Shown: piece after piece, positions 23,511 to 34,850 of the stretch
How the letters are laid out: each line of letters begins with the position of its first letter
Position numbering within the stretch: the stretch's first letter is position 1
DNA from: Ruminococcus flavefaciens MA2007
GTDB taxonomy: Bacteria; Bacillota; Clostridia; Oscillospirales; Ruminococcaceae
NCBI RefSeq assembly: GCF_000621845.1
Contig: NZ_JHXF01000014.1
Coordinates: 1-64,000, forward strand
DNA: 64,000 bases
Direction: 5' to 3'
Notes under the pieces: generated by a model
Told to the model about the DNA's origin: nothing
The model's input: only the letters and a program-made list of their open reading frames with translations
Database searches by the model: none
Made by a program: the position numbers and the translations under genes

Positions 23511-26264
23511 ATGCTCCCAGAAGAGAAAGCTCGTGTTAAAATAGACGATAAGCTCAACAGAGCCGGCTGGTATGTTGTTGACAGGGACGAGTATGTCCCA
23601 CAGACTACTTCTGCTATCAGAGAAGCATTGACTCAGGGCAATAAAGAGAGCGACTATCTGCTTTTCGTAGATAATAAGGCAATTGCCGTTCTGGAGGCAA
23701 AAAGAGCTGATAATCCTCTCGGAGAAGATGTTGAATCACAGGCAGAGAACTACGCCCGTACTCCACTCTCATGGTATGGCTTATGGGAGAATGGTTTTAT
23801 TCCGCTTGTATATATGTCAAACGGTGAGAAGATACTGTTCAAGAACCTGCTATCTGAGGATGAGGACTACGTTGAAATTGATACGATGCATACTCCCAAG
23901 GAGATGCTACGCCTGATTAAGCGTTCTTCTGAGTATGGAGCTTTGCCAAAACTTGAGAAGCAATCTCTCAGAGATTGCCAGTATAACGCAGAACTTAACT
24001 TTGAGAAGTCCATTAAGAACGGAAAGAAAAAGAACCTGGCAGTATTAGCTACAGGTAGTGGCAAGACCTACCTTGCCTGTCTCGCAAGCTATCGTCTGCT
24101 GAACTATACTTCCACAAAGCGTATACTGTTCCTTGTTGATAGAAATAACCTCGCAAGGCAGACCGAGAGTGAGTTCAGTCAGTTCAATATGACTGAGAAT
24201 AAAAAGGAAATGAACGTCCTTTATGATATAAAGCGCCTTAAACGCGAAGGGGATCTAAAGGGCGATATTGTCATATCTACAATTCAAAAGCTCTTTGCTA
24301 TTATGACAGGACAAGCTGTCAGCGACGACAGTGAGGATGCTGAGGATGAGCGTATCACCGAGAGTGAGGAAAAGAACGACGATACTGTTATCCAGCTCGG
24401 AGACGACCTTACTATTCCTCCAGACTATTTCCAGTTCATAATAGTCGACGAGTGCCATCGCTCAATATATGGAAAGTGGAAGGCTGTGCTTGATTACTTC
24501 AAGGGAGCCAATATACTTGGTCTTACAGCTACTCCTACGTCGGAAGCATACGCTTATTTCAATAATAATATCATTGAAAACTACACCTATGAACACTCGG
24601 TAGTTGACGGCGTAAACGTACCCGCTCGTGTATACCGTATCATGACGGAGGTTACCGAGTACGGTGGTTCTCTTGATAAAGGCACATCAGTAACTGAAAA
24701 AGCCAGAAGAACAGGCGCTGATACAACCTATATCATTGATAAGGATAAAGAATATGAAAACAACCTGCTGGACAGGTCCATTGTAAACCGCCAGCAGATA
24801 CGCGAAGTACTGGAAGTTTTCAAGAAGTCTATATATGAAGATCTTTACCCTGAGCGTGAAAAGTCATGGGAATATATCCCCAAGACTCTTATCTTCGCCA
24901 AGAACGATAATCATGCAACGGAGATAGTAGAGGCTGTCAAGGACGTATTCAAGCGTGAATTCCCTGACAATGAAGTACCTGAGCATTTTGTTCAGAAGAT
25001 CACTTATTCATCCGATGATTCAAACGGACTTATCCGTGATCTGCGTAATGAGAAGGACTTCCGTATTGCAGTAACAGTAACTCTTGTAGCTACAGGTACT
25101 GACGTAAAACCTCTTGAGATAGTACTCTTCATGAAGGACGTTATGTCTGAGGTACTTTATACACAGATGAAAGGCCGCGGCTGCCGTGTTATCAATGAAG
25201 ATAAACTACGTGAAGTAACGCCCAATGCTGATGTCAAAGAATGCTACTACATTGTCGATGCTATCGGCGTAACAGAACATGAAAAGGATATGCCGGGGCC
25301 AGGCCCCGGTCCAGGTCCTGTTATACGAAGATTAACGCTTGAACAGCTGCTTGAGCGTCTGTCACATAATGAACTAAGTGACGATAACCTGTTCCTGCTC
25401 CGTGACTATTGTGCTATGATAAACAGGCGTTATGAGGATAACCGCTTCTTCGGACATCATTTGCAATACTTCATTGACAACTATGGCTACTCCCCGAAAG
25501 ACCTTGCAGCTTCTATACAGGAAGCTTTTGACGACGGACAGCTTCCGCCTTATGTAAGTCCTTCGGATGACAACCATATCCGTATGACTCTAATCGACAG
25601 GCTCATCAGCAATATACCTGCAAGGAAGAAGCTCCTTGAAATGAGACAGGGATATATCCTCACAACTGACGAGGATCCCGATACGCTTATAAGCGCAGGA
25701 TTCTCCAAGGAGACTGCCAAGACATATACCGAGAACTTTGAGAAATACATAAACGACAACAAGGACAGTATCGAGGCTCTGCGTATCATATACAACTCGG
25801 AAGATACGCTGATAACACACTCTATGCTTATAGACCTAAGAGACAGGCTTCTGTCTGAGAGCAGTCATTTCAGTGCTCCGCAGCTGTGGAAGTACTATAA
25901 GACACTCGATCCGGGCAGCGTTGACGACCTTGATACAAGAGCTAATGTAAAGGCACTCACTAACCTGATACAGCTTGTCAGGTACGCATATAACAAGAAC
26001 CTCAAGCTGACAAGCCTTATGAACGGCTTTGTTCAGCGTTTCAACCTGTACTGCGGTCAGACGCAGCGTGATCTTACTCCTGACCAGATCGATGTTATGA
26101 AGCAGATAGCTGAATTCATCGTCAATGACGGAGCTATCACCGTTACTGACCTCAACGAGATCAACACTGACCTATGGAGACAGGGTATCCGTACATTCGG
26201 ACAGGTTCCGAAGTTCAGTGAAGAGATCACTGCATTATCAAGAATATTACTAAAGGCGGCTTAA
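23511..26264 (+). CDS. hsdR: Type I restriction endonuclease subunit R
   Basis: A 917-residue EcoEI-like motor and nuclease subunit. The N-terminal nuclease domain has DYLLFVDNKAIAVLEAKR (Asp...Glu-x-Lys). The translocase has Walker A ATGSGKTYLA (about residue 179), DECH (about 313) and GLTATP. A C-terminal EcoEI-type domain follows a Gly-Pro linker (GPGPGPGP, about residue 597). It translocates and cuts unmodified DNA together with the M and S subunits encoded downstream. AAAGGTGG lies 7 bp upstream of the ATG. Only 3 bp separate it from hsdM. It appears intact. Confidence 0.95.
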   Translation: MLPEEKARVKIDDKLNRAGWYVVDRDEYVPQTTSAIREALTQGNKESDYLLFVDNKAIAVLEAKRADNPLGEDVESQAENYARTPLSWYGLWENGFIPLVYMSNGEKILFKNLLSEDEDYVEIDTMHTPKEMLRLIKRSSEYGALPKLEKQSLRDCQYNAELNFEKSIKNGKKKNLAVLATGSGKTYLACLASYRLLNYTSTKRILFLVDRNNLARQTESEFSQFNMTENKKEMNVLYDIKRLKREGDLKGDIVISTIQKLFAIMTGQAVSDDSEDAEDERITESEEKNDDTVIQLGDDLTIPPDYFQFIIVDECHRSIYGKWKAVLDYFKGANILGLTATPTSEAYAYFNNNIIENYTYEHSVVDGVNVPARVYRIMTEVTEYGGSLDKGTSVTEKARRTGADTTYIIDKDKEYENNLLDRSIVNRQQIREVLEVFKKSIYEDLYPEREKSWEYIPKTLIFAKNDNHATEIVEAVKDVFKREFPDNEVPEHFVQKITYSSDDSNGLIRDLRNEKDFRIAVTVTLVATGTDVKPLEIVLFMKDVMSEVLYTQMKGRGCRVINEDKLREVTPNADVKECYYIVDAIGVTEHEKDMPGPGPGPGPVIRRLTLEQLLERLSHNELSDDNLFLLRDYCAMINRRYEDNRFFGHHLQYFIDNYGYSPKDLAASIQEAFDDGQLPPYVSPSDDNHIRMTLIDRLISNIPARKKLLEMRQGYILTTDEDPDTLISAGFSKETAKTYTENFEKYINDNKDSIEALRIIYNSEDTLITHSMLIDLRDRLLSESSHFSAPQLWKYYKTLDPGSVDDLDTRANVKALTNLIQLVRYAYNKNLKLTSLMNGFVQRFNLYCGQTQRDLTPDQIDVMKQIAEFIVNDGAITVTDLNEINTDLWRQGIRTFGQVPKFSEEITALSRILLKAA

Positions 26265-29086
<2,822 letters not shown>

Positions 29087-29096
29087 AGGAGGCATT

Positions 29097-29858
29097 ATGA
29101 CTGATATTGAAAAGCTCAAGGAAATAATCGATGAGATTGATGTGCTTATTGAGCATAAAGTAAAAGACAGTACTCCTGAGTTTAAAGCTTGGCATAACAA
29201 AGCTAAAAGCTTTATGTATCATCATTTCGGTTCTGATAGCCCTGAATATGATGATTTTTGTAGCATTCGTTTTTCATTTCGCGGAAATCTAATGAAGCAT
29301 ACTCCGGATAGTATATATATTGAGAGTTGCAAGAAAGGTCTTGATACGGCAAAACTAGGCCTGCAAAACTACCTTACTGAGTTATCTGATAGTGAATCAG
29401 ATACATTTGATTCTGAAAAGGAAATAGAGCGTATCTTTACACGTTTTAAGGAAGTTGCTTTGCAACTGACAAGAAGACATGCCAAACGTGAGACTTTAAT
29501 AATTAATGATGAATACGATGTACAGGATTTGTTACATAGCCTTTTGAAGATGTATTTTGATGATGTGCGTGATGAAGAACCTGTACCTTCATATGCAGGC
29601 GGTTCATCCCGTACAGACTTCTATATTCCCGATATAAAAACATTTATCGAAGTGAAAAAGACACGTTCGGGATTGAAGGATAAAGAGTTAAGGGATCAGC
29701 TTATTATTGATATTGAACAGTATCAGAAGCATCAAGGCTGTGAGAAAATATACTGCTTTGTGTATGATCCTGATAGAAAACTAAGAAATCCTGCTGGAAT
29801 AAAGAAAGACCTTGAGGAAAAACATCAAGGTCTTGTAAGGGTGTTTATTGAGTCATAG
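29097..29858 (+). CDS. DpnII/MboI-like PD-(D/E)XK nuclease-domain protein in the hsd operon
   Basis: A 253-residue protein. The N-terminal 130 residues are helical. The C-terminal domain has LLHSLLKMYFDD, then GGSSRTDFYIPDIKTFIEVK with the Asp...Glu-x-Lys catalytic pattern, and CFVYDPDRK. This is the pattern of the DpnII/MboI-type restriction-like domain often found fused to or beside defence genes. It starts 10 bp after hsdS with AAAGGAGG upstream, so it belongs to the operon. It may be an extra nuclease of the defence cluster. The start at 29097 replaces a longer frame that would overlap hsdS. Confidence 0.75.
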   Translation: MTDIEKLKEIIDEIDVLIEHKVKDSTPEFKAWHNKAKSFMYHHFGSDSPEYDDFCSIRFSFRGNLMKHTPDSIYIESCKKGLDTAKLGLQNYLTELSDSESDTFDSEKEIERIFTRFKEVALQLTRRHAKRETLIINDEYDVQDLLHSLLKMYFDDVRDEEPVPSYAGGSSRTDFYIPDIKTFIEVKKTRSGLKDKELRDQLIIDIEQYQKHQGCEKIYCFVYDPDRKLRNPAGIKKDLEEKHQGLVRVFIES

Positions 29859-29867
29859 GTATATGAT

Positions 29868-31073
29868 ATGAATAAGCAGGAAAGAGAAAAGAAGGAACGA
29901 GAATCAAAATGCTTAAACACAGCAATCAATAATCTCCTGTCTCAAAAGGGTGATAGTAAGCGTATTGGCAAACTGATGTCAGGTATTGATGTTGAACGCG
30001 ACTCAGGAGAAAGACCTGACTTTATACGTTATTTAGTTCCTAAAAGCCCAAATGAAAGAGGTATTGTAGTTGGTATTGAGCAGTTCAGAGTTGATCATAT
30101 CTCGAACTTGACAAAGAATGACAGGTATCAATCCCTGGGAATAATACATCAAAAACGCACGGAAGCTTACTATAATAAGTGGCGTGAAACAATTCTCAAT
30201 TCCGAAGGAATTCCCGAAGAATCAATATCTGAAATGTGCGATGTATTAAGCCATCATTCTAACAATGCTGCTTATGCAACGATACATACCTTCATTTCGA
30301 GCTTCAAACAGGATATAGATACGCACATGGAAAGTATTGATGAATATGAAAGTGCTATTAGATTTGAAGCAGATAAAAGGAATGCTGACCACATGCTTAT
30401 CATTCTCATTGAAGTGCATTCTGCGTTTCAGAACCTTTTCTTTCATCACAATAGAAAGATACATTATGAGAATACGCCTGTAATGCTTGTACTTGACGAG
30501 TTCATTCAGCTCCTTGAAAAAGCTGACAAGAGAGTAGACTATTATGTTTTAAGCTTCAGCGATACTCTTAATATCAATACAAAAACCATAACTGTCAACG
30601 CAAGAGATATACGCGGTTCACTAAAAAAGCAGCATATACCTATCTATCATTACTGCGGTGCTGATTTGTTTCTGTCTGAAAACGAGGCTTTTATAAAAGA
30701 CTATCACATGGATATGAAGCACGAAGAGCAGGGAGAAAAAATTACTTTTAACGCATCACCATCTATGAGAATGATGCGACCTGAATACAAGCTAAAGTAT
30801 ACATATAATGCTTTAATGATGGTTTACTACTACTACGCTAAAAAAGAGCCAGTTGTATTGGACTTTGATGTTGAAGCAATGTGTGAAGTGTTATTCCCAT
30901 ATATCGTGAACTGGCGAAAAAGTCCAGATGATGACGGAGGTTATGAGCCTGTATTTTGGATAGCACCTACGGAGGAATATGTAAAAAGCGCTTACAAAGA
31001 ATTTTACAAGCGTTGGAATCTTGATGAGATTCTTAATCAGGATATTTCAACAATATTGGATTCATTAGAATAA
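29868..31073 (+). CDS. Unknown protein, 401 aa, last gene of the hsd operon
   Basis: No family is recognised. The protein is cytoplasmic, with a basic N-terminus and a long helical centre (about 120-200). It also has the segment GERPDFIRYL...VGIEQFRVDH (about 45-80), whose Asp and Glu could resemble a nuclease-like core, though there is no clear Lys partner. It begins 9 bp after the DpnII-like gene and ends just before a strong terminator, so it is the last member of the restriction operon and is likely an accessory defence protein. This is inferred from context. Confidence 0.6.
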   Translation: MNKQEREKKERESKCLNTAINNLLSQKGDSKRIGKLMSGIDVERDSGERPDFIRYLVPKSPNERGIVVGIEQFRVDHISNLTKNDRYQSLGIIHQKRTEAYYNKWRETILNSEGIPEESISEMCDVLSHHSNNAAYATIHTFISSFKQDIDTHMESIDEYESAIRFEADKRNADHMLIILIEVHSAFQNLFFHHNRKIHYENTPVMLVLDEFIQLLEKADKRVDYYVLSFSDTLNINTKTITVNARDIRGSLKKQHIPIYHYCGADLFLSENEAFIKDYHMDMKHEEQGEKITFNASPSMRMMRPEYKLKYTYNALMMVYYYYAKKEPVVLDFDVEAMCEVLFPYIVNWRKSPDDDGGYEPVFWIAPTEEYVKSAYKEFYKRWNLDEILNQDISTILDSLE

Positions 31074-31081
31074 TACATAGC

Positions 31082-31110
31082 AAACGCCTTCGTGTACAGA
31101 GGGCGTTTTT
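31082..31110 (+). terminator. Intrinsic terminator of the hsd operon
   Basis: AAACGCC pairs with GGGCGTTT and is followed by a T-run (GTTTTT). It lies within 10 bp of the stop codon of the last gene. Confidence 0.8.
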
Positions 31111-31192
31111 CATGTTCACGTATAGTTGGTCACAGCAGCAGTTCATTTCAGGATATTGACATTTCCATTGACCGTAAACAGCATCAAACAGC

Positions 31193-31211
31193 GATCTCCC
31201 CTTGCGGGGAG
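31193..31211. repeat. Orphan hairpin
   Basis: TCTCCCC, loop TTGC and GGGGAGA, in a 190-bp stretch between the hsd terminator and the relaxase-like gene. Shape and loop resemble the hairpin of the cassette modules, but promoter and terminal repeats are missing. Confidence 0.4.
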
Positions 31212-31296
31212 ACCATAATATACATAAGTACAGCTGTTTGATAATGTGCATGTTTGGATTTTCTGTCTTAAGCATAATTGAGGGGATTATAAGCGT

Positions 31297-31782
31297 TTAA
31301 TACAATGCTTTGTTATCGAATTCAAAAGTACACTTCTGACCAGTAACTTCAGAAACATATTCATTGAAGAAATACATTTCTTCATATCCGGTTGTTATCA
31401 TCTTACCGTTGAGGTAGCTGACGGAGTTAATGACTAAATGAGCATGCATACTACCACAATGAGTGTCTTTCATGTGAGTACAGTATAAGACTTGATACAT
31501 TGAGGAAAAATAAGACGCACACTTTTGGGTATATTCCGCAGCAGTTTCAAGGTCTTTCACTTCATCGTTAAAAGCAATCACTATATGCACAAGTGGATTG
31601 CCGCTGGTTTTTCCAAAGTATTCTCTAACTATAAGCATCTGGTCATATGCCTGTTTGTAGTTATAAGGGTTAACACCGAAACCACGACGGTAGAGAGCGC
31701 GTGCGTCAGATACATATTCCAGAGCATTAAGCAAGTATTCGGTTCCACCGTATGTGTTACGAATTATGATAATTTTTGCCAT
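31297..31782 (-). CDS. Short relaxase-like mobilization protein
   Basis: A 161-residue protein with the relaxase histidine triad region HAHLVINSV (HxHxxxN) following the strand PLVHIVIAF. Only the nuclease domain of a mobilization relaxase (MobA/VirD2-like) is present. The candidate catalytic Tyr could be one of those near the N-terminus (NTYGGTEYLL), but I cannot assign it. Full relaxases are usually above 300 residues, so this is a minimal or truncated form. It overlaps the MobC-like gene by 19 bp on the same strand. It would nick an oriT that should lie upstream of the pair. Confidence 0.72.
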   Translation of the reverse strand: MAKIIIIRNTYGGTEYLLNALEYVSDARALYRRGFGVNPYNYKQAYDQMLIVREYFGKTSGNPLVHIVIAFNDEVKDLETAAEYTQKCASYFSSMYQVLYCTHMKDTHCGSMHAHLVINSVSYLNGKMITTGYEEMYFFNEYVSEVTGQKCTFEFDNKALY

Positions 31783-32075
31783 ATTTCATTCATTCCTTCC
31801 TGCATAGTCACAACTTCGTCAATAGCAGTTAATTCAACCAGAGAGCATACAAAGTTAGTATGATTCTGAAGGAAAACTAACAACGCCGGTGTAAGAGCGT
31901 TTCTACGGTTAACACCCATCATTACCAGATAGCTGTTTACAGACATTCCAGCCTCTTTTGCATTCTCCTTGATCTTTTTACCTTCAGCATCCGAATAGCG
32001 TATAGCGGAGACATTATCTCTGCGCTCGGATTCATCGCGGGTATGTGCTTTCTTCTTGTGTTTGTAATAGCTCAT
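31764..32075 (-). CDS. MobC-like relaxosome accessory protein
   Basis: A 103-residue protein with a basic N-terminus (SYYKHKKKAHTRDE) and a ribbon-helix-helix-like core, VSAIRYSDAEGKKIKENA then GMSVNSYL, typical of MobC/relaxosome accessory proteins that bind oriT and assist nicking. Start 32075 is set by AAAGGAG 8 bp upstream. It is followed by and overlaps the relaxase-like gene. Confidence 0.75.
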   Translation of the reverse strand: MSYYKHKKKAHTRDESERRDNVSAIRYSDAEGKKIKENAKEAGMSVNSYLVMMGVNRRNALTPALLVFLQNHTNFVCSLVELTAIDEVVTMQEGMNEIWQKLS

Positions 32076-32141
32076 ATTACTAACTCCTTTGTAATAGTTT
32101 ATAAGAACGAAGCAACTTGTGTATGATAGTGGGAATATCAT

Positions 32142-32345
32142 CAGACTCAGTATCGTCAGTATGACTCAAGTGGTATTGACGGGGAATAGTAGTGTAATAG
32201 ATTGAATGATACTAGATGGTCAGATCCTTGATAGTACCGTATACCTTTACTACCTAACCATGTAACATTATCAGTGATTCCACATTGTCGGTATACCAGA
32301 TTACTTTCTAAATTAGCAAGCCGCTGCGCTCCCATTATACTGTAG
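32142..32345. other. Candidate oriT region upstream of the mobilization genes
   Basis: A gene-free stretch upstream of the leftward mobC-relaxase pair, where oriT normally lies. It contains two copies of GTATACC (about 32238 and 32291) and a G/C-rich word GCCGCTGCGCTCCC (about 32322-32335) next to AT-rich DNA. No nic site can be proven. Confidence 0.35.
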
Positions 32346-32433
32346 TACAAAATTTAACAAAATATACTCCCACAGATGTGGGGGTAACATAGTTGCTTCT
32401 TCATTACAAGACAAATACATGACATATACAGAA

Positions 32434-32454
32434 AACCGCCCCATGTGGGCGGTT
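32434..32454. terminator. Hairpin before the SRAP gene
   Basis: AACCGCCC, loop CATGT and GGGCGGTT. A second, weaker hairpin (CCCACA-GA-TGTGGG) lies at about 32372-32385. Confidence 0.6.
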
Positions 32455-32465
32455 CTTAATCCATA

Positions 32466-32494
32466 TTGACTTTTCAGATCATCTGTGTTATAAT
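32466..32494 (+). promoter_or_regulatory. Sigma-A promoter of the SRAP gene
   Basis: TTGACT 32466-32471 and TATAAT 32489-32494 with 17-bp spacing; GGGAGGTGG and ATG follow 35-50 bp downstream. Confidence 0.8.
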
Positions 32495-32542
32495 CATAAC
32501 AGAACATATATTCTGCTGTTGTGTTGATGGGAGGTGGTCTTC

Positions 32543-33136
32543 ATGTGTATGTCCTTACGAATCGAGCCGAGAGAAATGGCTGAAGTACTCATAAAGCTAA
32601 GGAAAATGGCTTTAGCCCAAGATATGTCCATTAAGCTCGGTAAGAGCCTTATCATGTCCGGTGACTTATATCCAGCAGATATAGCTCCTGTTCTTGCACC
32701 GAACAAGTATGGGAATATGGCAATATTCCCTATGGCATGGGGATTTACACATCAAGCTACTACCAAGCCTCTTGCAAATTGCCGTATAGAGACTGCTGAC
32801 AGCAAGCCTCTGTGGAAAGATTCATGGTACAGGAGAAGGTGTGTTATTCCTGCATCATGGTATTATGAATGGGGATATCCAGTATATGAGGACGATAACC
32901 GTAGCATGATTGAGCACCGCAATACTAAGAAGATTAAGTTTGCCATACAGACGGAAGGCTCGGATATCACATATATCGCAGGAATTTATCGATATGAGGA
33001 GCATGATGGCATGCAGATACCTATGTTTTCAATACTGACGCGAGAAGCAGCAGGCACTGTTAGAGATATTCATGACAGAATGCCGCTAATACTGGATAAA
33101 GATAACATAATTGTCTCAATGTGGAGTACGCCGTGA
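32543..33136 (+). CDS. SRAP (SOS response-associated peptidase, YedK/HMCES-like) protein, C-terminus probably replaced
   Basis: A 197-residue protein beginning MCMSL, so Cys2 is the residue that crosslinks to abasic sites in single-stranded DNA. Family motifs are PMAWGF, NCRIETADSKPLW, RRCVIPASWYYEW and the late HDRMPLIL with the catalytic His. The start at 32543 is required by Cys2 and is supported by GGGAGGTGG upstream. The protein ends abruptly after HDRMPLIL plus about 15 residues, where an integrase fragment begins and overlaps. The usual C-terminal tail is missing. It shields abasic sites during repair; whether this shortened form works is unknown. Confidence 0.85.
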   Translation: MCMSLRIEPREMAEVLIKLRKMALAQDMSIKLGKSLIMSGDLYPADIAPVLAPNKYGNMAIFPMAWGFTHQATTKPLANCRIETADSKPLWKDSWYRRRCVIPASWYYEWGYPVYEDDNRSMIEHRNTKKIKFAIQTEGSDITYIAGIYRYEEHDGMQIPMFSILTREAAGTVRDIHDRMPLILDKDNIIVSMWSTP

Positions 33137-33591
33137 AGCGTGAGCCTGTTGCAGGTACTTCTAAAACTAGATGGGTTCTATCTGAACCGAAAACGGCTGC
33201 ATCAAAGGCGCTTGTGCCTATACCTGAATCTTTATATCGGGAGATACAGGTCTCTATGAAGGCTCAGACAGAGCAGGCTAAGAAATGCCCGGTGTACATA
33301 AATGACCCTTTCATCTGCGGAGATCCGGATACAGGTGATATGATCAGTCCCGACAGGTATCGTGCCTTCTGGGCAAAGCTCAGGGAGCAAGCAGGTTTAC
33401 CGAAGGATGTAGTCCTGCACTGTTTGAGACACTATGCGGCAAGTTCGCTAATAAGAAGCGGAGCATCTCCAGTAGCAACAGCTCGTATACTCCGGCACGC
33501 TCAGAATTCTACGACATTGAATATGTATGCTCATGAGAATCTCTCTGGGGCGTATGAAGCTGTGAAGCTTCTCGATAATACAATTAATTGA
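33121..33591 (+). pseudogene. C-terminal fragment of a tyrosine integrase
   Basis: About 156 residues matching the end of a phage-type integrase: EPKTAASKALVPIP, then LHCLRHYAAS (His, Arg), ILRHAQ (His) and LNMYAHEN (Tyr nucleophile). The N-terminal domains and the first catalytic Arg are missing, so it cannot recombine on its own. It joins the SRAP gene in an overlapping frame at 33121-33136, marking a deletion or insertion joint. It is related in type but not in sequence detail to the complete integrase at 3.5-5 kb. Confidence 0.8.
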
Positions 33592-33603
33592 TACAGTACC
33601 CGT

Positions 33604-33622
33604 AGGCGGCTTTGTGCCGCCT
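33604..33622 (+). terminator. Terminator hairpin after the integrase fragment
   Basis: AGGCGGC, loop TTTGT and GCCGCCT, followed by AACGAAAAAAAC. Confidence 0.55.
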
Positions 33623-33645
33623 AACGAAAAAAACTTACTGGGCTC

Positions 33646-33852
33646 TTGAAAATGAGGTACAAAAGCGGTATCTCGGAAGAGGATATGCCCCACATCTGGG
33701 AGCGCTACTACAAGGGCAAGCAATCCGAAACAGGCACGGGACTAGGCTTGTTTATCTGCAAGTTCATAATCGAGTCCCACGGTGGAAAAATATGGGCTGA
33801 AAGCGAAGTGGGCAAGGGAACATCGTTTATGTTCACGCTGCCTGTTGAATAA
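33646..33852 (+). pseudogene. C-terminal fragment of a histidine kinase ATPase domain
   Basis: The frame reads EEDMPHIWERYYKG then TGTGLGLFICKFIIESHGG and GTSFMFTLPVE, the F- and G-box half of a HATPase domain. No H-box or sensor domain precedes it. It is a truncated sensor kinase left by a rearrangement. Confidence 0.82.
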
Positions 33853-33862
33853 CAGAAACATA

Positions 33863-33929
33863 ATGCCTACGTACTATGTTTTAAAATGGCATGGAAAATC
33901 TGCCAGAGGAATGCATAGTATGTGGGCAT
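33863..33929 (+). terminator. Long imperfect hairpin after the kinase fragment
   Basis: ATGCCTACGTACTATG (33863-33878) pairs with CATAGTATGTGGGCAT (33914-33929), 14 of 16 bases, followed by a T-rich stretch. Confidence 0.5.
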
Positions 33930-34291
33930 CATTTTTGTAAAGATAATGCAAAAACAGAAAAATTGATGTGTTATACTGAAAGAATAGTCGACAAACGCCA
34001 AAAAATCTGGTAGAATATAAAAGATAAAACCAGACCAGACCTGCAAATGAGGCAGTTAAAACTTCTTTTACTCTCACCCGACAGTTGGATAGGACATGGT
34101 TTGTTTAGAAATAATATTGATCAATGTTTTTATGAGCAATGAAGTGATATAAAGGTGGTTTAACAGCAAAAATAATTAAAATTTTTGCAAAGGTGGTCTG
34201 AGGTTGAACATCTTGAATTGCCTTTTTTACAACTTTGGTAATCTGCGATAAAAAGGAATTGATATTTTGGTGGGAGTATGTTACAAAAAAA
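33930..34291. other. Gene-free AT-rich stretch upstream of the ECF promoter
   Basis: About 360 bp with no supported gene. AAAGGTGGT-like words occur twice (near 34150 and 34190) without a following open frame, perhaps remnants of lost starts. Confidence 0.35.
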
Positions 34292-34320
34292 TGTAACGCT
34301 TTTCATTTTCAGGGTACTAA
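34292..34320 (+). promoter_or_regulatory. ECF-type promoter, probably autoregulatory
   Basis: TGTAAC 34292-34297 and GTACTAA 34314-34320, about 16 bp apart, resemble the TGTAAC/GTCTAA-type promoters that precede many clostridial ECF sigma/zinc-finger anti-sigma operons. The sigma factor gene starts 41 bp downstream. Confidence 0.55.
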
Positions 34321-34360
34321 TATACAGAAGCTTCTGAAATCAATGAAAGGAGGACGGCGG

Positions 34361-34846
34361 ATGAATAAAGAGATTGAAGACTATTATCAGAAATACGGGC
34401 AGAAGGTGTATGCATATCTTATAAGTATATGCCGTGAACCTGATACAGCACAGGACTTGACGCAAGAAACATTTCTTCAGGCTTTGCGCTCCCTTAACAA
34501 GTTCGACAACAAATGTTCGGTCTGTACTTGGCTTTGCCAGATTGCAAAGTTTCTCTGGCTCAAGGAGCTGAAAAGACGAAAATATCATCCGTCTGTATCA
34601 AAGGAACCTGATATTGAGGAACTAGATATCAGCATAATACCACCTGACGACCAGACAGAGAGTACTGATACCAAGATGTACATACTCAGGCAGATACACG
34701 AACTGCCCGAACGTGAAAAAGAAATACTGCTTCTCAGAGCAACAGGGGCTATGTCATTTGAGGAGATAGGTCAGCTTTTCGGAAAGAATGCAAGCTGGGC
34801 AAGAGTAACGTACTATCGTGCCAAGCAAAAACTCAGAAAGGAGTAA
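34361..34846 (+). CDS. ECF-type RNA polymerase sigma factor
   Basis: A 161-residue sigma-70 family protein. Region 2 is seen in DYYQKYGQKVYAYLISICRE and DLTQETFLQALRSL. Region 4 is LPEREKEILLLRATGAMSF followed by the HTH segment IGQLFGKNASWARVTYYRAK. It directs transcription of a small stress regulon. The start at 34361 has AAAGGAGG 7 bp upstream. The anti-sigma gene starts 4 bp after the stop, so both are co-translated. Confidence 0.93.
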   Translation: MNKEIEDYYQKYGQKVYAYLISICREPDTAQDLTQETFLQALRSLNKFDNKCSVCTWLCQIAKFLWLKELKRRKYHPSVSKEPDIEELDISIIPPDDQTESTDTKMYILRQIHELPEREKEILLLRATGAMSFEEIGQLFGKNASWARVTYYRAKQKLRKE

Positions 34847-34850
34847 TATT

